This document shows, one piece after another, positions 13,758-22,445 of a stretch of 28,682 nt of DNA; position 1 is the first letter of the stretch, and every line of letters starts with the position of its first letter. A program made the translations under genes and the position numbers. Source of the DNA: an uncultured Clostridia bacterium (GTDB taxonomy: Bacteria > Bacillota > Clostridia > Christensenellales > UBA1242); contig CALWTN010000018.1 in NCBI GenBank assembly GCA_944384475.1, forward strand, positions 1-28,682, written 5' to 3'. The notes beneath the pieces are model-generated. The model saw only the letters and a list, made by a program, of their open reading frames with translations, did not search any database and was not told the DNA's origin.

Positions 13758-13964
13758 ATGGAAAAGGAAAGTTTTAACAAAAGGCTTAAAGGCTTGCGTT
13801 TGGAAGTTGGTTTAACTCAAACCGAGCTTGCAAAAAGAATTGGCGCAACTCAAAGGCAGGTGAGTTTTTGGGAGAGTGGGCAGATTGAACCTAACATTTT
13901 TTGGCTGATAAAACTTGCAGATTTCTTTGACGTGCAGATAGATTATCTGGTTGGCAGAGAGTAG
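13758..13964 (+). CDS. XRE-family helix-turn-helix transcriptional regulator
   Basis: The 68-residue protein is essentially one Cro/C1-type DNA-binding domain. The HTH is clear: GLTQTELAKRIGATQRQVSF, then WESGQIEPNIFWLIKLADFF and a short C-terminal DYLVGRE. There is no sensor or oligomerisation domain, so it probably binds as a dimer to palindromic sites. Repeated TTAGA/TCTAA motifs on both sides of the gene are candidates. ATG 13758 has no Shine-Dalgarno, and a TAAAAT ends 7 nt upstream. The gene diverges from the mazF pair and may regulate it, itself, or both. Confidence 0.92.
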   Translation: MEKESFNKRLKGLRLEVGLTQTELAKRIGATQRQVSFWESGQIEPNIFWLIKLADFFDVQIDYLVGRE

Positions 13965-14093
13965 TTTTCTTGCGTTTAATTTCTTCATTTAGCAATTTAA
14001 AAGTATAATAAAATCAAAGTTAGCACTTCTATATTTTTAATCTAGGCTTTGAAATGTTTTTAATATTAGATTCAAATAAGTCACAGAGGAAGC

Positions 14094-16130
14094 ATGCAAA
14101 CCAAAGATAAAACTGCGTTCAAAATTAATTTTAGGCCACTTGTTGTGGTGTTCTTGTGTTTGTTGATTGGCGAAATTGCAGCTAGAAAATTATATAGCGG
14201 CGATGGACTTTATATTGCGCTGATTGTTTGTGCATTTGTGCCGATTATAATTTACAGCTGTGTTAAATTAAAATTTTTGGTTATGCTTATTTGTTTAGTC
14301 ACTTTTTTGATTGGAAATGGCTTGTATTTTATCAGTTATAACGCTTTTCTTGGCAATACTTATGAAGACGCTTACATTTCAGGGAGAGTTTGCTATGTGG
14401 AGTATGACTCATCCAGCAGCAGAAGTTTGCTGACGTTAGAAAATGTTGTGGCGGATGGCGACAAGGTTAACAATGTTCGAGTTAGCGTCTATCAAACCAA
14501 AAACGGCGATTTTCAATTAGGGGATTTGATTGCATATTATGGCGATTTAAAGCATGCAAAATTATTTACTCTTGGTAATTTCAATAATACAAACTATCGC
14601 AATAACATCGCCTATACAAGCAGTGCTGATATTGAGAATATGAGCATTGTCAGCGGTTCACTTTCGTTTGATGAAAAGGCAAGAGAGCATATCAAAAAAG
14701 CACTTTATGAAAATATGGATGAAAAGTATGCTGCCGTTTCTTATGCGGTGCTGGTTGGTGATAAAAGTGGCATTGATGAGGAAGTTTACAATGCTTTTTC
14801 AAGTTCGGGCATCGTTCATATTTTGACTGTTTCAGGATTACATGTAACATTTTTGACTACGTTGATCGCTTGGGTTTTGAAAAAATGCAGAGTAAACAGG
14901 TTTATCAATTTTATAATCTCGTTTGTGCTTCTTTTGCTTTATGCATATATTTGTGGTTTTGCGCCATCTATGCTTCGAGCGATGATCATGGGTTTGATGT
15001 TTATTGTTGCAGGTTTGTTTGGCAAAAGATATGATGGGCCCACTGCACTTGCTTGTGCAGGAATATTAACAATTTTAATATCTCCACTTTCAGCGTTAGA
15101 TGTCGGCTTTTTGATGAGTTATGGTTGTGTGGGTGCGATATACATTTTGCAACGTCCATTCGCAAAAGCTTTAAAAACCTTTCTTCCAAACAAAGTTGCA
15201 GATTTAATCAGCCTGTCACTGGCAACGCAAGTGGGCATTCTTCCATTTTTGGCATCGTTCTTTGGAGAGCTGAATTTTTTAAGTTTCTTTGCCAACTTGA
15301 TTGTTGTTCCATTTTTTGGTGTGTTGTTTCCTCTTTTGATTGTTCTGGTTATTTTTGTTATGATATTTCCAGCCTTAGGCGGAGTGCTTAAACTTTGCCA
15401 ATGGGGATTTATTGGAATTGAATATGTGGCAAACTTTTTTGCTAGCACACGGTTCAAAATCAACCTAAAACCTCTTGATCCCATTGTGACAGCCTTTATC
15501 TATGTCGCAGCCTTTGCGTGCAGTTGTTTCTTGATTGCCAGCCCGTTTGTTAAATGGTTTTCTGTTGCCACTGTAACCTTAGTGCTTTCGCTATACTGCA
15601 TGGTTAAGCCAGATCTTGTTAAGCATGGAGCAAGTGCAAGCGTGCTTAGTTCACAATATTCGCAAACGTTGGTGCTGGAAAGCCAAAGTGGTCAAATTTT
15701 AAGCATAGAGTATAATCAATCGTTGGTGAAATACTATCTTGCTTCGCAAGGCTTAAACACTGTCAATTATGTTTTTGCTCCGTCTTACGGCAACGGGCGT
15801 GAATATGGCGCACAGATTGTGGAAGAGCAGGAGGGCTTTGTTGGTGATTTTAAATATAGAATTGTTGACAATGTTTATGTTGTAGAATTTGATAATATTA
15901 AAATTCTTTTTGCAAATATTTCTGATACGAGTTATAATAATGATGTAATAGAAACCTTGCTTGATGAAGGCGGATATGATTTTGTATACACAACAAAATA
16001 TCAACCTAAAAGCGAGGGAGACTATTTTATGGTCACTAATGAAGAAAACAAGTTCAGTGACTACTGTGTGGGAGATGGCGGAAGTTTTAGATATGTTTTT
16101 GAAGACGCAAAGACATGGAGGATTGATTGA
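14094..16130 (+). CDS. comEC: ComEC/Rec2-type DNA uptake channel with degenerate MBL-like tail
   Basis: ComEC transports single-stranded DNA across the membrane during natural transformation. The 678-residue protein has N-terminal helices (about residues 12-85) and a soluble OB-like segment (about 90-190). The competence domain starts with GDKSGIDEEVYNAFSSSG and IVHILTVSGLHV (about residues 222-255), followed by many helices to about 510. The last 150 residues should be the metallo-beta-lactamase domain. The beta-strand layout remains (TLVLESQSGQILSIEY), but where a metal-binding HxDxDH would be expected it reads FAPSYGNGREYGA, with no histidine. A nuclease function of this tail is unlikely. 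AGAGGA (14085-14090) precedes ATG 14094, and a TATAAT at 14004-14009 may be the promoter. The end overlaps holA by 4 nt. Confidence 0.93.
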   Translation: MQTKDKTAFKINFRPLVVVFLCLLIGEIAARKLYSGDGLYIALIVCAFVPIIIYSCVKLKFLVMLICLVTFLIGNGLYFISYNAFLGNTYEDAYISGRVCYVEYDSSSSRSLLTLENVVADGDKVNNVRVSVYQTKNGDFQLGDLIAYYGDLKHAKLFTLGNFNNTNYRNNIAYTSSADIENMSIVSGSLSFDEKAREHIKKALYENMDEKYAAVSYAVLVGDKSGIDEEVYNAFSSSGIVHILTVSGLHVTFLTTLIAWVLKKCRVNRFINFIISFVLLLLYAYICGFAPSMLRAMIMGLMFIVAGLFGKRYDGPTALACAGILTILISPLSALDVGFLMSYGCVGAIYILQRPFAKALKTFLPNKVADLISLSLATQVGILPFLASFFGELNFLSFFANLIVVPFFGVLFPLLIVLVIFVMIFPALGGVLKLCQWGFIGIEYVANFFASTRFKINLKPLDPIVTAFIYVAAFACSCFLIASPFVKWFSVATVTLVLSLYCMVKPDLVKHGASASVLSSQYSQTLVLESQSGQILSIEYNQSLVKYYLASQGLNTVNYVFAPSYGNGREYGAQIVEEQEGFVGDFKYRIVDNVYVVEFDNIKILFANISDTSYNNDVIETLLDEGGYDFVYTTKYQPKSEGDYFMVTNEENKFSDYCVGDGGSFRYVFEDAKTWRID

Positions 16131-17068
16131 AAACCTTAAAGAAAAGGCTTAACGAAGGCATTGCACGTGTTTATTTGGTGGAAGGGGACGATTTTTATCT
16201 TTACGATAAAGCGTTTTCGATGATTAAAAATGCCTGCAAAATTTCTTTGGAAGATTTTAACGTCAATGTTTTTGATGACGAAAATTTTTCGTTGCTTCAA
16301 TTTTTTAATGCAACTGAAATGATGCCAATGGTGGATGAAAAACGTTTGGTGGTGGTTAAAAATATAAAATTGAACGAGGCGGACAAAAAAAGTTTTTACG
16401 AAATGCTTATGCATATTCCTAAAACCACGGTGGTTTTGATTTTGGATTATAACAACAATTTGGAATATCTAAAAAAAGATTTTGTTTTTGTCGATGCTGG
16501 AAGAATGGATGAAGAAACTGTTAAAAAACTTGTGGTTGCTTATTTGGCAAAACAGGACAGGCGCATCAGCCAAGATGCACTTGCCAGTTTGATCATGTCT
16601 TGCAATGGCTATTTGACGAGAATTTTTAATGAACTTTCCAAACTTGTTTGTTGCGATTTGCAAAGTCAGTTAATAACAAAAAACATGGTGGACGAGTTGG
16701 TGAGCAAGGACATTGAATTTTCTGTCTTTGAACTTACTGAGGCGCTCAGCAAAAAGAACGGCGACAAAGCGCTGCAAATTTTAAAACTTATGGAAAAAGA
16801 TCAAGGCGTGTTTACTTTGATTGCCAATCAATTTAGAAGATTGTTCTATTCAGCCGTTTCAGATTTGTCCAATGGCGAGCTTGCAAAACTTTTGGGCGTC
16901 AAAGAATACGCCGTTTTAAAAGCCAGACAACTTGCAAAAGGTTTTTCAAAATCGCAATTAAATAAAATCACTTCGCTGTTGGAAGAATATGATTATTTGG
17001 TTAAATCAGGCGCATTATTGCAACAAAATGCATTATATTTGTTGGTTTTTAACATAATTTATGTTTAA
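16127..17068 (+). CDS. holA: DNA polymerase III delta subunit
   Basis: HolA is the clamp-loader subunit that opens the sliding beta clamp. The 313-residue protein shows the expected start ARVYLVEGDDFYLYDKAFSM, then EKRLVVVKNI. Family-like segments follow: LASLIMSCNGYLTRIFNELS, FELTEALSKKNGDKAL and LIANQFRRLFYSA, with a C-terminal collar domain ending QQNALYLLVF. A TTG start at 16127 overlaps the comEC stop (TTGA). GGAGG at 16117-16121 gives good spacing, and I see no better ATG near it. The comEC-holA neighbourhood is common in Firmicutes, which supports both calls. Confidence 0.93.
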   Translation: MKTLKKRLNEGIARVYLVEGDDFYLYDKAFSMIKNACKISLEDFNVNVFDDENFSLLQFFNATEMMPMVDEKRLVVVKNIKLNEADKKSFYEMLMHIPKTTVVLILDYNNNLEYLKKDFVFVDAGRMDEETVKKLVVAYLAKQDRRISQDALASLIMSCNGYLTRIFNELSKLVCCDLQSQLITKNMVDELVSKDIEFSVFELTEALSKKNGDKALQILKLMEKDQGVFTLIANQFRRLFYSAVSDLSNGELAKLLGVKEYAVLKARQLAKGFSKSQLNKITSLLEEYDYLVKSGALLQQNALYLLVFNIIYV

Positions 17069-17079
17069 AAGGGTGAAAT

Positions 17080-17913
17080 ATGATTTTTGGAAGAAAACCT
17101 AAAATTGGAATTGCTTTTGGCGGTGGTGGCGCAAGAGGCTTTACGCATATTGGCGCTATTAAGGCCTTTGAAGAATATGGAATTAAGTTTGATTATATCG
17201 CAGGAACAAGTGCTGGCAGTTTGGTTGGTGCCGCTTATGCTGCCGGCAAAAATTGGCAAGAGATATATCAAATAGCAAAAAAAATGAAGGTCAAAGATAT
17301 CCGCACCAACAAAATTCCATTGATGCCATCTAAAACTGAGGGAATTGAAAATTTAGTAAAATCTTTTTTGGGCGATATCAATATTGAAGACTTAAAACTT
17401 CCTTTTTCGGCTGTGGCTGTGGATATAAAATCCACAAAAGAGGTTTGCATTTCTCATGGCAATCTTGCAAAAGCGGTTGCAGGCTCTTGTTGTGTGCCAG
17501 GAGTGTTTGTGCCTGTTGAATTTAATGATATGCTGCTTTGCGATGGTGGCTTGCAAAACACAATTCCTTCCGACATTCCAAGATATTTTGGTTGCGACTT
17601 TGTGGTTTGCGTAGATTGCAATAAATCTAGGACTTACGGCACAGATTCTACCAAACTTATTGACGTGCTGTCGTGCTCTATAAGAATATTGATGAAATCA
17701 AACGCTGTCAAAGGCTACATCAACGCCGATGTAGTTATAGCGCCAGAGACAAAGCGTTTTAAATCCACAAGCATGGATGGCTTTGAAGATATGGTGGAGG
17801 AGGGCTATAAAGCCACAGTGGACATCATGCCAGAGATTATCAAACTGTTTAGAAAGAGAAGAACATTTTCACGCAAAAAACAAATAAAAACTAATGAAAT
17901 TGAGTTTGTATGA
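17080..17913 (+). CDS. Patatin-like phospholipase (RssA/NTE type)
   Basis: The 277-residue protein is a patatin-fold lipid acyl hydrolase with a Ser-Asp dyad. The oxyanion loop is GGGGARG (residues 14-20). The nucleophile is Ser44 in GTSAG, and the catalytic Asp is Asp155 in DGG. There is no signal peptide or membrane segment, and the C-terminus is basic (KLFRKRRTFSRKK), so it may work at the inner face of the membrane. AAAAGGGTG precedes ATG 17080. The gene lies 11 bp behind holA and overlaps the next gene by 4 nt (ATGA), so it belongs to the comEC-holA operon. The substrate is unknown. Confidence 0.92.
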   Translation: MIFGRKPKIGIAFGGGGARGFTHIGAIKAFEEYGIKFDYIAGTSAGSLVGAAYAAGKNWQEIYQIAKKMKVKDIRTNKIPLMPSKTEGIENLVKSFLGDINIEDLKLPFSAVAVDIKSTKEVCISHGNLAKAVAGSCCVPGVFVPVEFNDMLLCDGGLQNTIPSDIPRYFGCDFVVCVDCNKSRTYGTDSTKLIDVLSCSIRILMKSNAVKGYINADVVIAPETKRFKSTSMDGFEDMVEEGYKATVDIMPEIIKLFRKRRTFSRKKQIKTNEIEFV

Positions 17914-18992
17914 GAAAAAAGAAGCTAAATTTAAGATATTATTCTAAAACGTCACTTATCATAAGAGGTGTGATAAGCATAATTTTGCTTGTCAGCATTT
18001 GTTTGGTTATCGCTTTTAAAGACCAAATTTCAAAAAGAGTTTACAACTGGGATAAGCAGATTACAGATCCACAATTTGCCGTGCATTACATTGACGTTGG
18101 GCAAGGCGATGCCACATTAATTGAGTTTGATGATGGCAAAACCATGTTGATAGATTGTGGGCCAAAAAGCGCAAGTGAGGATTTGGTGGATTATATAAAA
18201 GCGCAAGATGTCGAGGTTATCGATTACTTTTTGCTTACTCATGCCGACAGCGATCATGTGGGCGGCGGAGTGAGGATTTTTCAAGAGTTTGAAGTCGCAA
18301 ACTTTTACAGGCCTATGACACGCAGCCTCTCTGAATCGCAGCCGGCAGACTATCCACAACACACAACCTTAACTTATGACGAAGTGATCAAGGCGTTTTA
18401 TAGTGAAGAAGGTGCGACCATGTTTTACACTTCCAGCCAGTTGCAGCCATTGAGCGGAGATAATTACACCGTCAACTTTTTGTATCCTGACAAAGCTTAT
18501 TCTGACACCAATGCTTCTTCGGCGATATTGAAAATAGAGCTCGGCAGTTTTAAATTTTTGTTCATGGGCGACGCTTCCACCACTGAGGAGAGCAAGCTTG
18601 TTGATAAATATGGCTATCAGTTGAAATGTGATGTTTTAAAAGTCGGACATCACGGTGCAGAAACCTCGACAGGCACAAACTTATTGTCGCACGCTTCGCC
18701 ATATTACGCTGTAATTAGTGTTGGCGAAAATAGTTATGGGCATCCGTCACGAGAAGTGCAAAATAATTTAAAAGCATTTAATGTCATCACTTATAACACT
18801 TTAACAGATGGTGATGTGTGCATGTATATTGACAGCGGCATTCTTAACGTGGGAACAGACAAGGGGAAAATGATCGATTATGCTTTAATTTGCACCATTT
18901 TGGCAATGATTTTATTGATCACATGGGGAATTCCTGATTTTAAGATAAAAAAGCGTTCAAAACCGTCAATAGAAAATAAAAATAAAATATAG
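17910..18992 (+). CDS. Membrane-anchored ComEC-like metallo-beta-lactamase-fold hydrolase
   Basis: The 360-residue protein has an N-terminal helix (about residues 18-36), an extracytoplasmic MBL domain and a C-terminal helix (about 327-345) with a basic tail. The MBL domain starts VHYIDVGQGDATLIEF. It has the metal motif HADSDH at residues 111-116, then FLFMGDAS and KVGHHGAETST, and a late HPS motif (YGHPSREV). All ligands expected for a ComEC-type nuclease domain are present. This is the domain whose metal ligands are missing from ComEC encoded upstream in the same operon, so the two may work together in DNA degradation or uptake. Other MBL roles are possible. The ATGA overlap with the patatin gene indicates coupling. 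Confidence 0.9.
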   Translation: MRKKKLNLRYYSKTSLIIRGVISIILLVSICLVIAFKDQISKRVYNWDKQITDPQFAVHYIDVGQGDATLIEFDDGKTMLIDCGPKSASEDLVDYIKAQDVEVIDYFLLTHADSDHVGGGVRIFQEFEVANFYRPMTRSLSESQPADYPQHTTLTYDEVIKAFYSEEGATMFYTSSQLQPLSGDNYTVNFLYPDKAYSDTNASSAILKIELGSFKFLFMGDASTTEESKLVDKYGYQLKCDVLKVGHHGAETSTGTNLLSHASPYYAVISVGENSYGHPSREVQNNLKAFNVITYNTLTDGDVCMYIDSGILNVGTDKGKMIDYALICTILAMILLITWGIPDFKIKKRSKPSIENKNKI

Positions 18993-19001
18993 CAATTTAA
19001 T

Positions 19002-19029
19002 TTGGTTAAAAATTAAATTATGCTAAAAT
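19002..19029 (+). promoter_or_regulatory. Extended -10 promoter of the shikimate-kinase-like gene
   Basis: TTGGTT (19002-19007), 16 bp, then TGCTAAAAT with -10 TAAAAT at 19024-19029 and an extended TG. The predicted start point is the A of ATG 19036. A 10-bp inverted repeat, AATTTAATTT/AAATTAAATT (18994-19003 and 19010-19019), overlaps it. Confidence 0.65.
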
Positions 19030-19035
19030 AAAAAT

Positions 19036-19500
19036 ATGAAATTTGGAACAAGTATTTTAATTTTATGTTTAAATAAAGAATTTGGCAAAGCGCTCTCATC
19101 GCAGCTGGCAAATATTTTAGGCATGCACTATGCCGACTGCAAGGAGATTATCGAATACGATTTGTTTGACAGTGGCGCAATTTTGCAAAAATGCGGGATT
19201 GAATATTTGAACAAGCGTGAAAAATCAGTTGTGAAGGATATTTCTAATTATGAAAATTCTTTGATTTTTGTGGAGTATGATATCTATAAAACCAATCAAA
19301 AGATTTTTGACAAAGTTCATCCTCAAATCTATTTAAGATGCAGCAGACGCAAATTGCAAAAAGATGACGTGATAAATGATTTGGCGTTTGAGGAAAGAGA
19401 TGTGTTTTTAAAAGAAAATTGTGATCTTACAGTTGAAATTTCAGGGACGAGCAAAAGCGTTGTTAATAAGATAATTAAGGAGATTAAGCAAAAATTATGA
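19036..19500 (+). CDS. Shikimate-kinase-like protein with degenerate ATP site
   Basis: The 154-residue protein keeps the overall pattern of the shikimate kinase family. It has a first beta strand, a helix (SSQLANILGMHYADCKEIIE), the CGIEYLNKREKSVVKDI block, a strand QIYLRCSRRKL, a lid-like FEERDVFLKENCDLTVEISG segment and a C-terminal helix. The Walker A loop GxxGxGKS/T is not intact (LCLNKEFGKALS), and the GGG substrate-binding motif is missing. Catalysis as a shikimate kinase is unlikely; a pseudokinase or a very diverged nucleotide kinase is more probable. No ribosome-binding site is present, and the promoter points to a leaderless mRNA. The stop overlaps the transketolase start (ATGA). 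Confidence 0.7.
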   Translation: MKFGTSILILCLNKEFGKALSSQLANILGMHYADCKEIIEYDLFDSGAILQKCGIEYLNKREKSVVKDISNYENSLIFVEYDIYKTNQKIFDKVHPQIYLRCSRRKLQKDDVINDLAFEERDVFLKENCDLTVEISGTSKSVVNKIIKEIKQKL

Positions 19501-21461
19501 AAAAAATTGTTCAAAAAAGCATAAATTATTTAAAATCTCTTGTTGCTGAAACTGTTTCAAACGCTGGTTCAGGACACACAGGAACGGCGCTTGGCGCAAG
19601 TTCAATTTTGTTTGCGCTGTTTAAAGATCATTATTTATTTGATGTTTCCGACACCGATTTTTTAAATCGTGACAGGTTTGTTATGTCGGCAGGACATGCA
19701 AGCGCACTTTATTATGCTCTTCTTGCAATGTTTGGCTTTGATGTAAGTTTGCAAGATTTGAAGGATTTTAGAAAATATAACTCTGTCACATCTGGGCATC
19801 CAGAATTTGGCACGATTAATGCGGTGGAAACCTCCACAGGGCCGCTTGGGCAGGGTGTGGCAAATGCCGTTGGCATGGCGATTGCTGAAAGCATGATGGA
19901 AGAAAAGTTTAATGCAATCGGTTTTCCGATTATAAGCAACTATACCTATTGCTTTGCTGGCGATGGAGATTTGATGGAGGGCGTGGCGCAAGAGGCATGC
20001 TCGCTGGCAGGTGCTTACAACTTGAAAAGATTTATTTTGCTTTATGATTGCAATGAGGTTACGATAGACGGCAGCGTCAATTTGACACGACGAGAAAATG
20101 TTGCCAAAAAGTTTAAAGCGATGGGCTTCAACGTGATCGACGTAAAAAGAGGCAATAATTACGTTTGTTGTTCAAAAGCGATCGCCAAGGCAAAAAAATC
20201 TAATAAACCAAGCATAATAATTTTTCACACAACAATAGGAATTGGCACTGAAAAAGAAGGCACAAGCGCAGTGCATGGCCACCCAATGAAAAAGGATGAG
20301 CTTTTGGCTTTTAAAGAAAAGCTTGGCGTTAAAGAAAGCTTCTTTATTCCAAACGATGTGCGTGAGTTTTGCATGGAAACCACAATAAATGGAAAACTTG
20401 CTCATGAAAAATGGAATCAAGATTTGGCGGTTTATGGAACTACTCATCCTGACCTATACAAAAAATTGCTATCCTTTTTTGAAGTTAAAAAGATTGATTT
20501 TGAAAAGATTGCATCACTTGATAAACTTAAAGATTTGTCAATGCGCGATATGAACAGCGTGGTGCTTAATGAACTTGGTGAAAAACTAAACCAAATGGTG
20601 GGTGGAACGGCCGATGTGGCACCATCCACAAAGGCATATCTCACAAACGGCGGAGATTTTCTGGCGGGAAATAAGCGAGGCAGAAACTTGCATTTTGGCG
20701 TAAGAGAGCATGCGATGGCTGCCATTTGCAACGGAATAAGTTTGTATGAAGACTTTTTGCCGTTTGATGTAACATTTTTGAGTTTTTCAAACTATATGTT
20801 GCCAGCGCTTAGGATGAGGGCGATGATGAAATTGCCAGTTTTAGACTTGCTGACACACGACAGCGTTATCGTGGGCGAAGATGGCCCAACTCATCAGCCT
20901 ATCGAACAGATTGCTTCATTAAGAGCGATAAAAGGCTTGAATGTGTTTAGACCATGTGACGCCAACGAGCTTTTGGCGGCATACAAAACTTTTATTGAAG
21001 AGAGAGTGCCACTTTCGCTTGTTTTAGCAAAGCAAAAAATTGCAAAAAACAACCTTTCAACTTTTAAAAATGCTTGTTTAGGTGGCTATATTTTAAAACC
21101 TGCAAAAAAACAGGCGGAGGTTGTGATTATGGCATCGGGAAGCGAAGTTCCACTCGCATTGAATGTTGCAAAGGAGCTTGAAAAATCTTTTGACGTAAGC
21201 GTTGTAAGCATGCCGTGCTTTGAAATTTTTGAGAAACAAAGCGAAAGTTATAAAGAAAAAGTTTTGCAAAAACATGCCAAATTAAAAGTTGCCATTGAGG
21301 CTTCCAGCGACACCATTTGGTTTAAGTATCTCAACGAAAATGACGTGTGCGTGCAGGTGGAAGACTACATGCACAGCGGCGAGGGCGAACTTGTTTATCA
21401 AAAGGCAGGTTTTACTGTTAAGCAGATTATAAAACGAATAAGCAAAAAACTTAAAGTCTGA
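19497..21461 (+). CDS. tkt: Transketolase
   Basis: The enzyme moves two-carbon units between sugar phosphates in the non-oxidative pentose phosphate pathway, using thiamine diphosphate and a divalent metal. At 654 residues it is a full-length single chain, not the split two-subunit form common in some anaerobes. Visible motifs are NAGSGHTGTALGAS near residue 22, STGPLGQG, the ThDP/metal site GDGDLMEG near 155-162 with a later LLYDCNEVTIDG, HFGVREHAMAA, and GEDGPTHQPIEQ of the pyrimidine-binding half. The C-terminal domain ends IASGSEV-like (IMASGSEVPLAL) and VEDYMHSG. Overlap of 4 nt with the upstream kinase-like gene suggests coupled translation. Confidence 0.96.
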   Translation: MKKIVQKSINYLKSLVAETVSNAGSGHTGTALGASSILFALFKDHYLFDVSDTDFLNRDRFVMSAGHASALYYALLAMFGFDVSLQDLKDFRKYNSVTSGHPEFGTINAVETSTGPLGQGVANAVGMAIAESMMEEKFNAIGFPIISNYTYCFAGDGDLMEGVAQEACSLAGAYNLKRFILLYDCNEVTIDGSVNLTRRENVAKKFKAMGFNVIDVKRGNNYVCCSKAIAKAKKSNKPSIIIFHTTIGIGTEKEGTSAVHGHPMKKDELLAFKEKLGVKESFFIPNDVREFCMETTINGKLAHEKWNQDLAVYGTTHPDLYKKLLSFFEVKKIDFEKIASLDKLKDLSMRDMNSVVLNELGEKLNQMVGGTADVAPSTKAYLTNGGDFLAGNKRGRNLHFGVREHAMAAICNGISLYEDFLPFDVTFLSFSNYMLPALRMRAMMKLPVLDLLTHDSVIVGEDGPTHQPIEQIASLRAIKGLNVFRPCDANELLAAYKTFIEERVPLSLVLAKQKIAKNNLSTFKNACLGGYILKPAKKQAEVVIMASGSEVPLALNVAKELEKSFDVSVVSMPCFEIFEKQSESYKEKVLQKHAKLKVAIEASSDTIWFKYLNENDVCVQVEDYMHSGEGELVYQKAGFTVKQIIKRISKKLKV

Positions 21462-21543
21462 CAAAAAGCGGCATAATTAAAAATTTTTCTTATGTGAGCA
21501 TATAAACATCTGTAAGTAAAATATAATAGCAAGAGGTGAAAAT

Positions 21544-22434
21544 ATGTTTACAAAGAAAAGTTTGGTGCTTTTGGGCATTAATTCACAACAAGAAAAGGCG
21601 GTTTTAACGCTTGAAAGCCAAGGCGAACTTGTCAGTGGCAGGCTTAGATTGTATAATTTTGGTAAAGAGCCAGAAGGCATTGTGAGCTTGGGATTTTATC
21701 AAAATGGCAAGGTGAAAAAATGCGGCTTGGTTCGCTCGTCCAACATGCTTTACACTTTTAAGACCGATGCCTTTGATGCTGAGGAGTTTTCGTGCGCTGT
21801 CGTCAATTTTGTAGGCGCAAAAGTCACTCCGCTTTTGTTTGGAACAACTCAAAAAAACACTTCCAACGAGGAAATTTTGGGTAAGATTGCTGGCGAGGTG
21901 TTTGACGAGAGCGAAGCCAAGAAGATTGAGCAAAAACTGGATGAACACGCAGTGCAATATGATGACGAGCTTCAAGCCGAAATTGACCAGCAAATAGACA
22001 AAGCCTTTTCTCAGTCGCAACCTGATGAAGATAAGTGCAGTAATTGCAAATATAAACGTTGTTTTTTTGGAGAGGAGGAGAGCCAGCAAAAAGTATTTTT
22101 TATAGATGAGATTAAAGGGCAGATTGACAAATTATTTAAAGAAAACCCAAAAGAAAATTTTTTAGAAGAGGCAATTCCATCTTCTAAATGGGTGAGAGTG
22201 GAGTTTGACGGAGAGGGCGATTATTATATTTTGGGCTTAGTATATGATGAGGCGGGCGCTATAAAATATGTTTGTTACGGCGTTCCGGGGATTTATCAAA
22301 AAAATCCACCTAAACAACTTTCAGGTTATCCAGTTTGGTTTCCTCTTGACAGTCAAAAAAAGGAGAGTTTTGGCTACTGGCTTACCTATCAAGACGCAGA
22401 AACGGGAGAAAGCATTAAAGCGGTTGTGGAATAA
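21544..22434 (+). CDS. Unknown soluble protein with a central cysteine cluster
   Basis: The 296-residue protein has three visible parts. The N-terminal part (about residues 1-105, ESQGELVSGRLRLYNFG and VKKCGL) looks beta-rich. The middle is acidic and helical with the cysteine motif CSNCKYKRC near residues 165-173, which could bind a metal or form disulfides. The C-terminal part (about 215-296) has WVRVEFDGEGDYYILGLVY, YVCYGVPG and GYPVWFPL. I have the impression that this C-terminal block recurs in Clostridia, but I cannot name the family. No membrane segment is present. A TATAAT at 21522-21527 may be the promoter, and GAGGTG gives the ribosome-binding site. The next gene follows after 11 nt. 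Confidence 0.75.
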   Translation: MFTKKSLVLLGINSQQEKAVLTLESQGELVSGRLRLYNFGKEPEGIVSLGFYQNGKVKKCGLVRSSNMLYTFKTDAFDAEEFSCAVVNFVGAKVTPLLFGTTQKNTSNEEILGKIAGEVFDESEAKKIEQKLDEHAVQYDDELQAEIDQQIDKAFSQSQPDEDKCSNCKYKRCFFGEEESQQKVFFIDEIKGQIDKLFKENPKENFLEEAIPSSKWVRVEFDGEGDYYILGLVYDEAGAIKYVCYGVPGIYQKNPPKQLSGYPVWFPLDSQKKESFGYWLTYQDAETGESIKAVVE

Positions 22435-22445
22435 AAGGAGAACGA

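Noticed and set aside
10675..13964. Intact integrative mobile element at tRNA-Glu
   Set aside because: No integrase, transposase, replication gene or matching far-end att repeat is visible, so only duplication scars are reported.
15053..15391. 112-residue open frame inside comEC as a frameshifted gene part
   Set aside because: The comEC frame is continuous across this region with normal membrane-helix composition; the other frame is a shadow.
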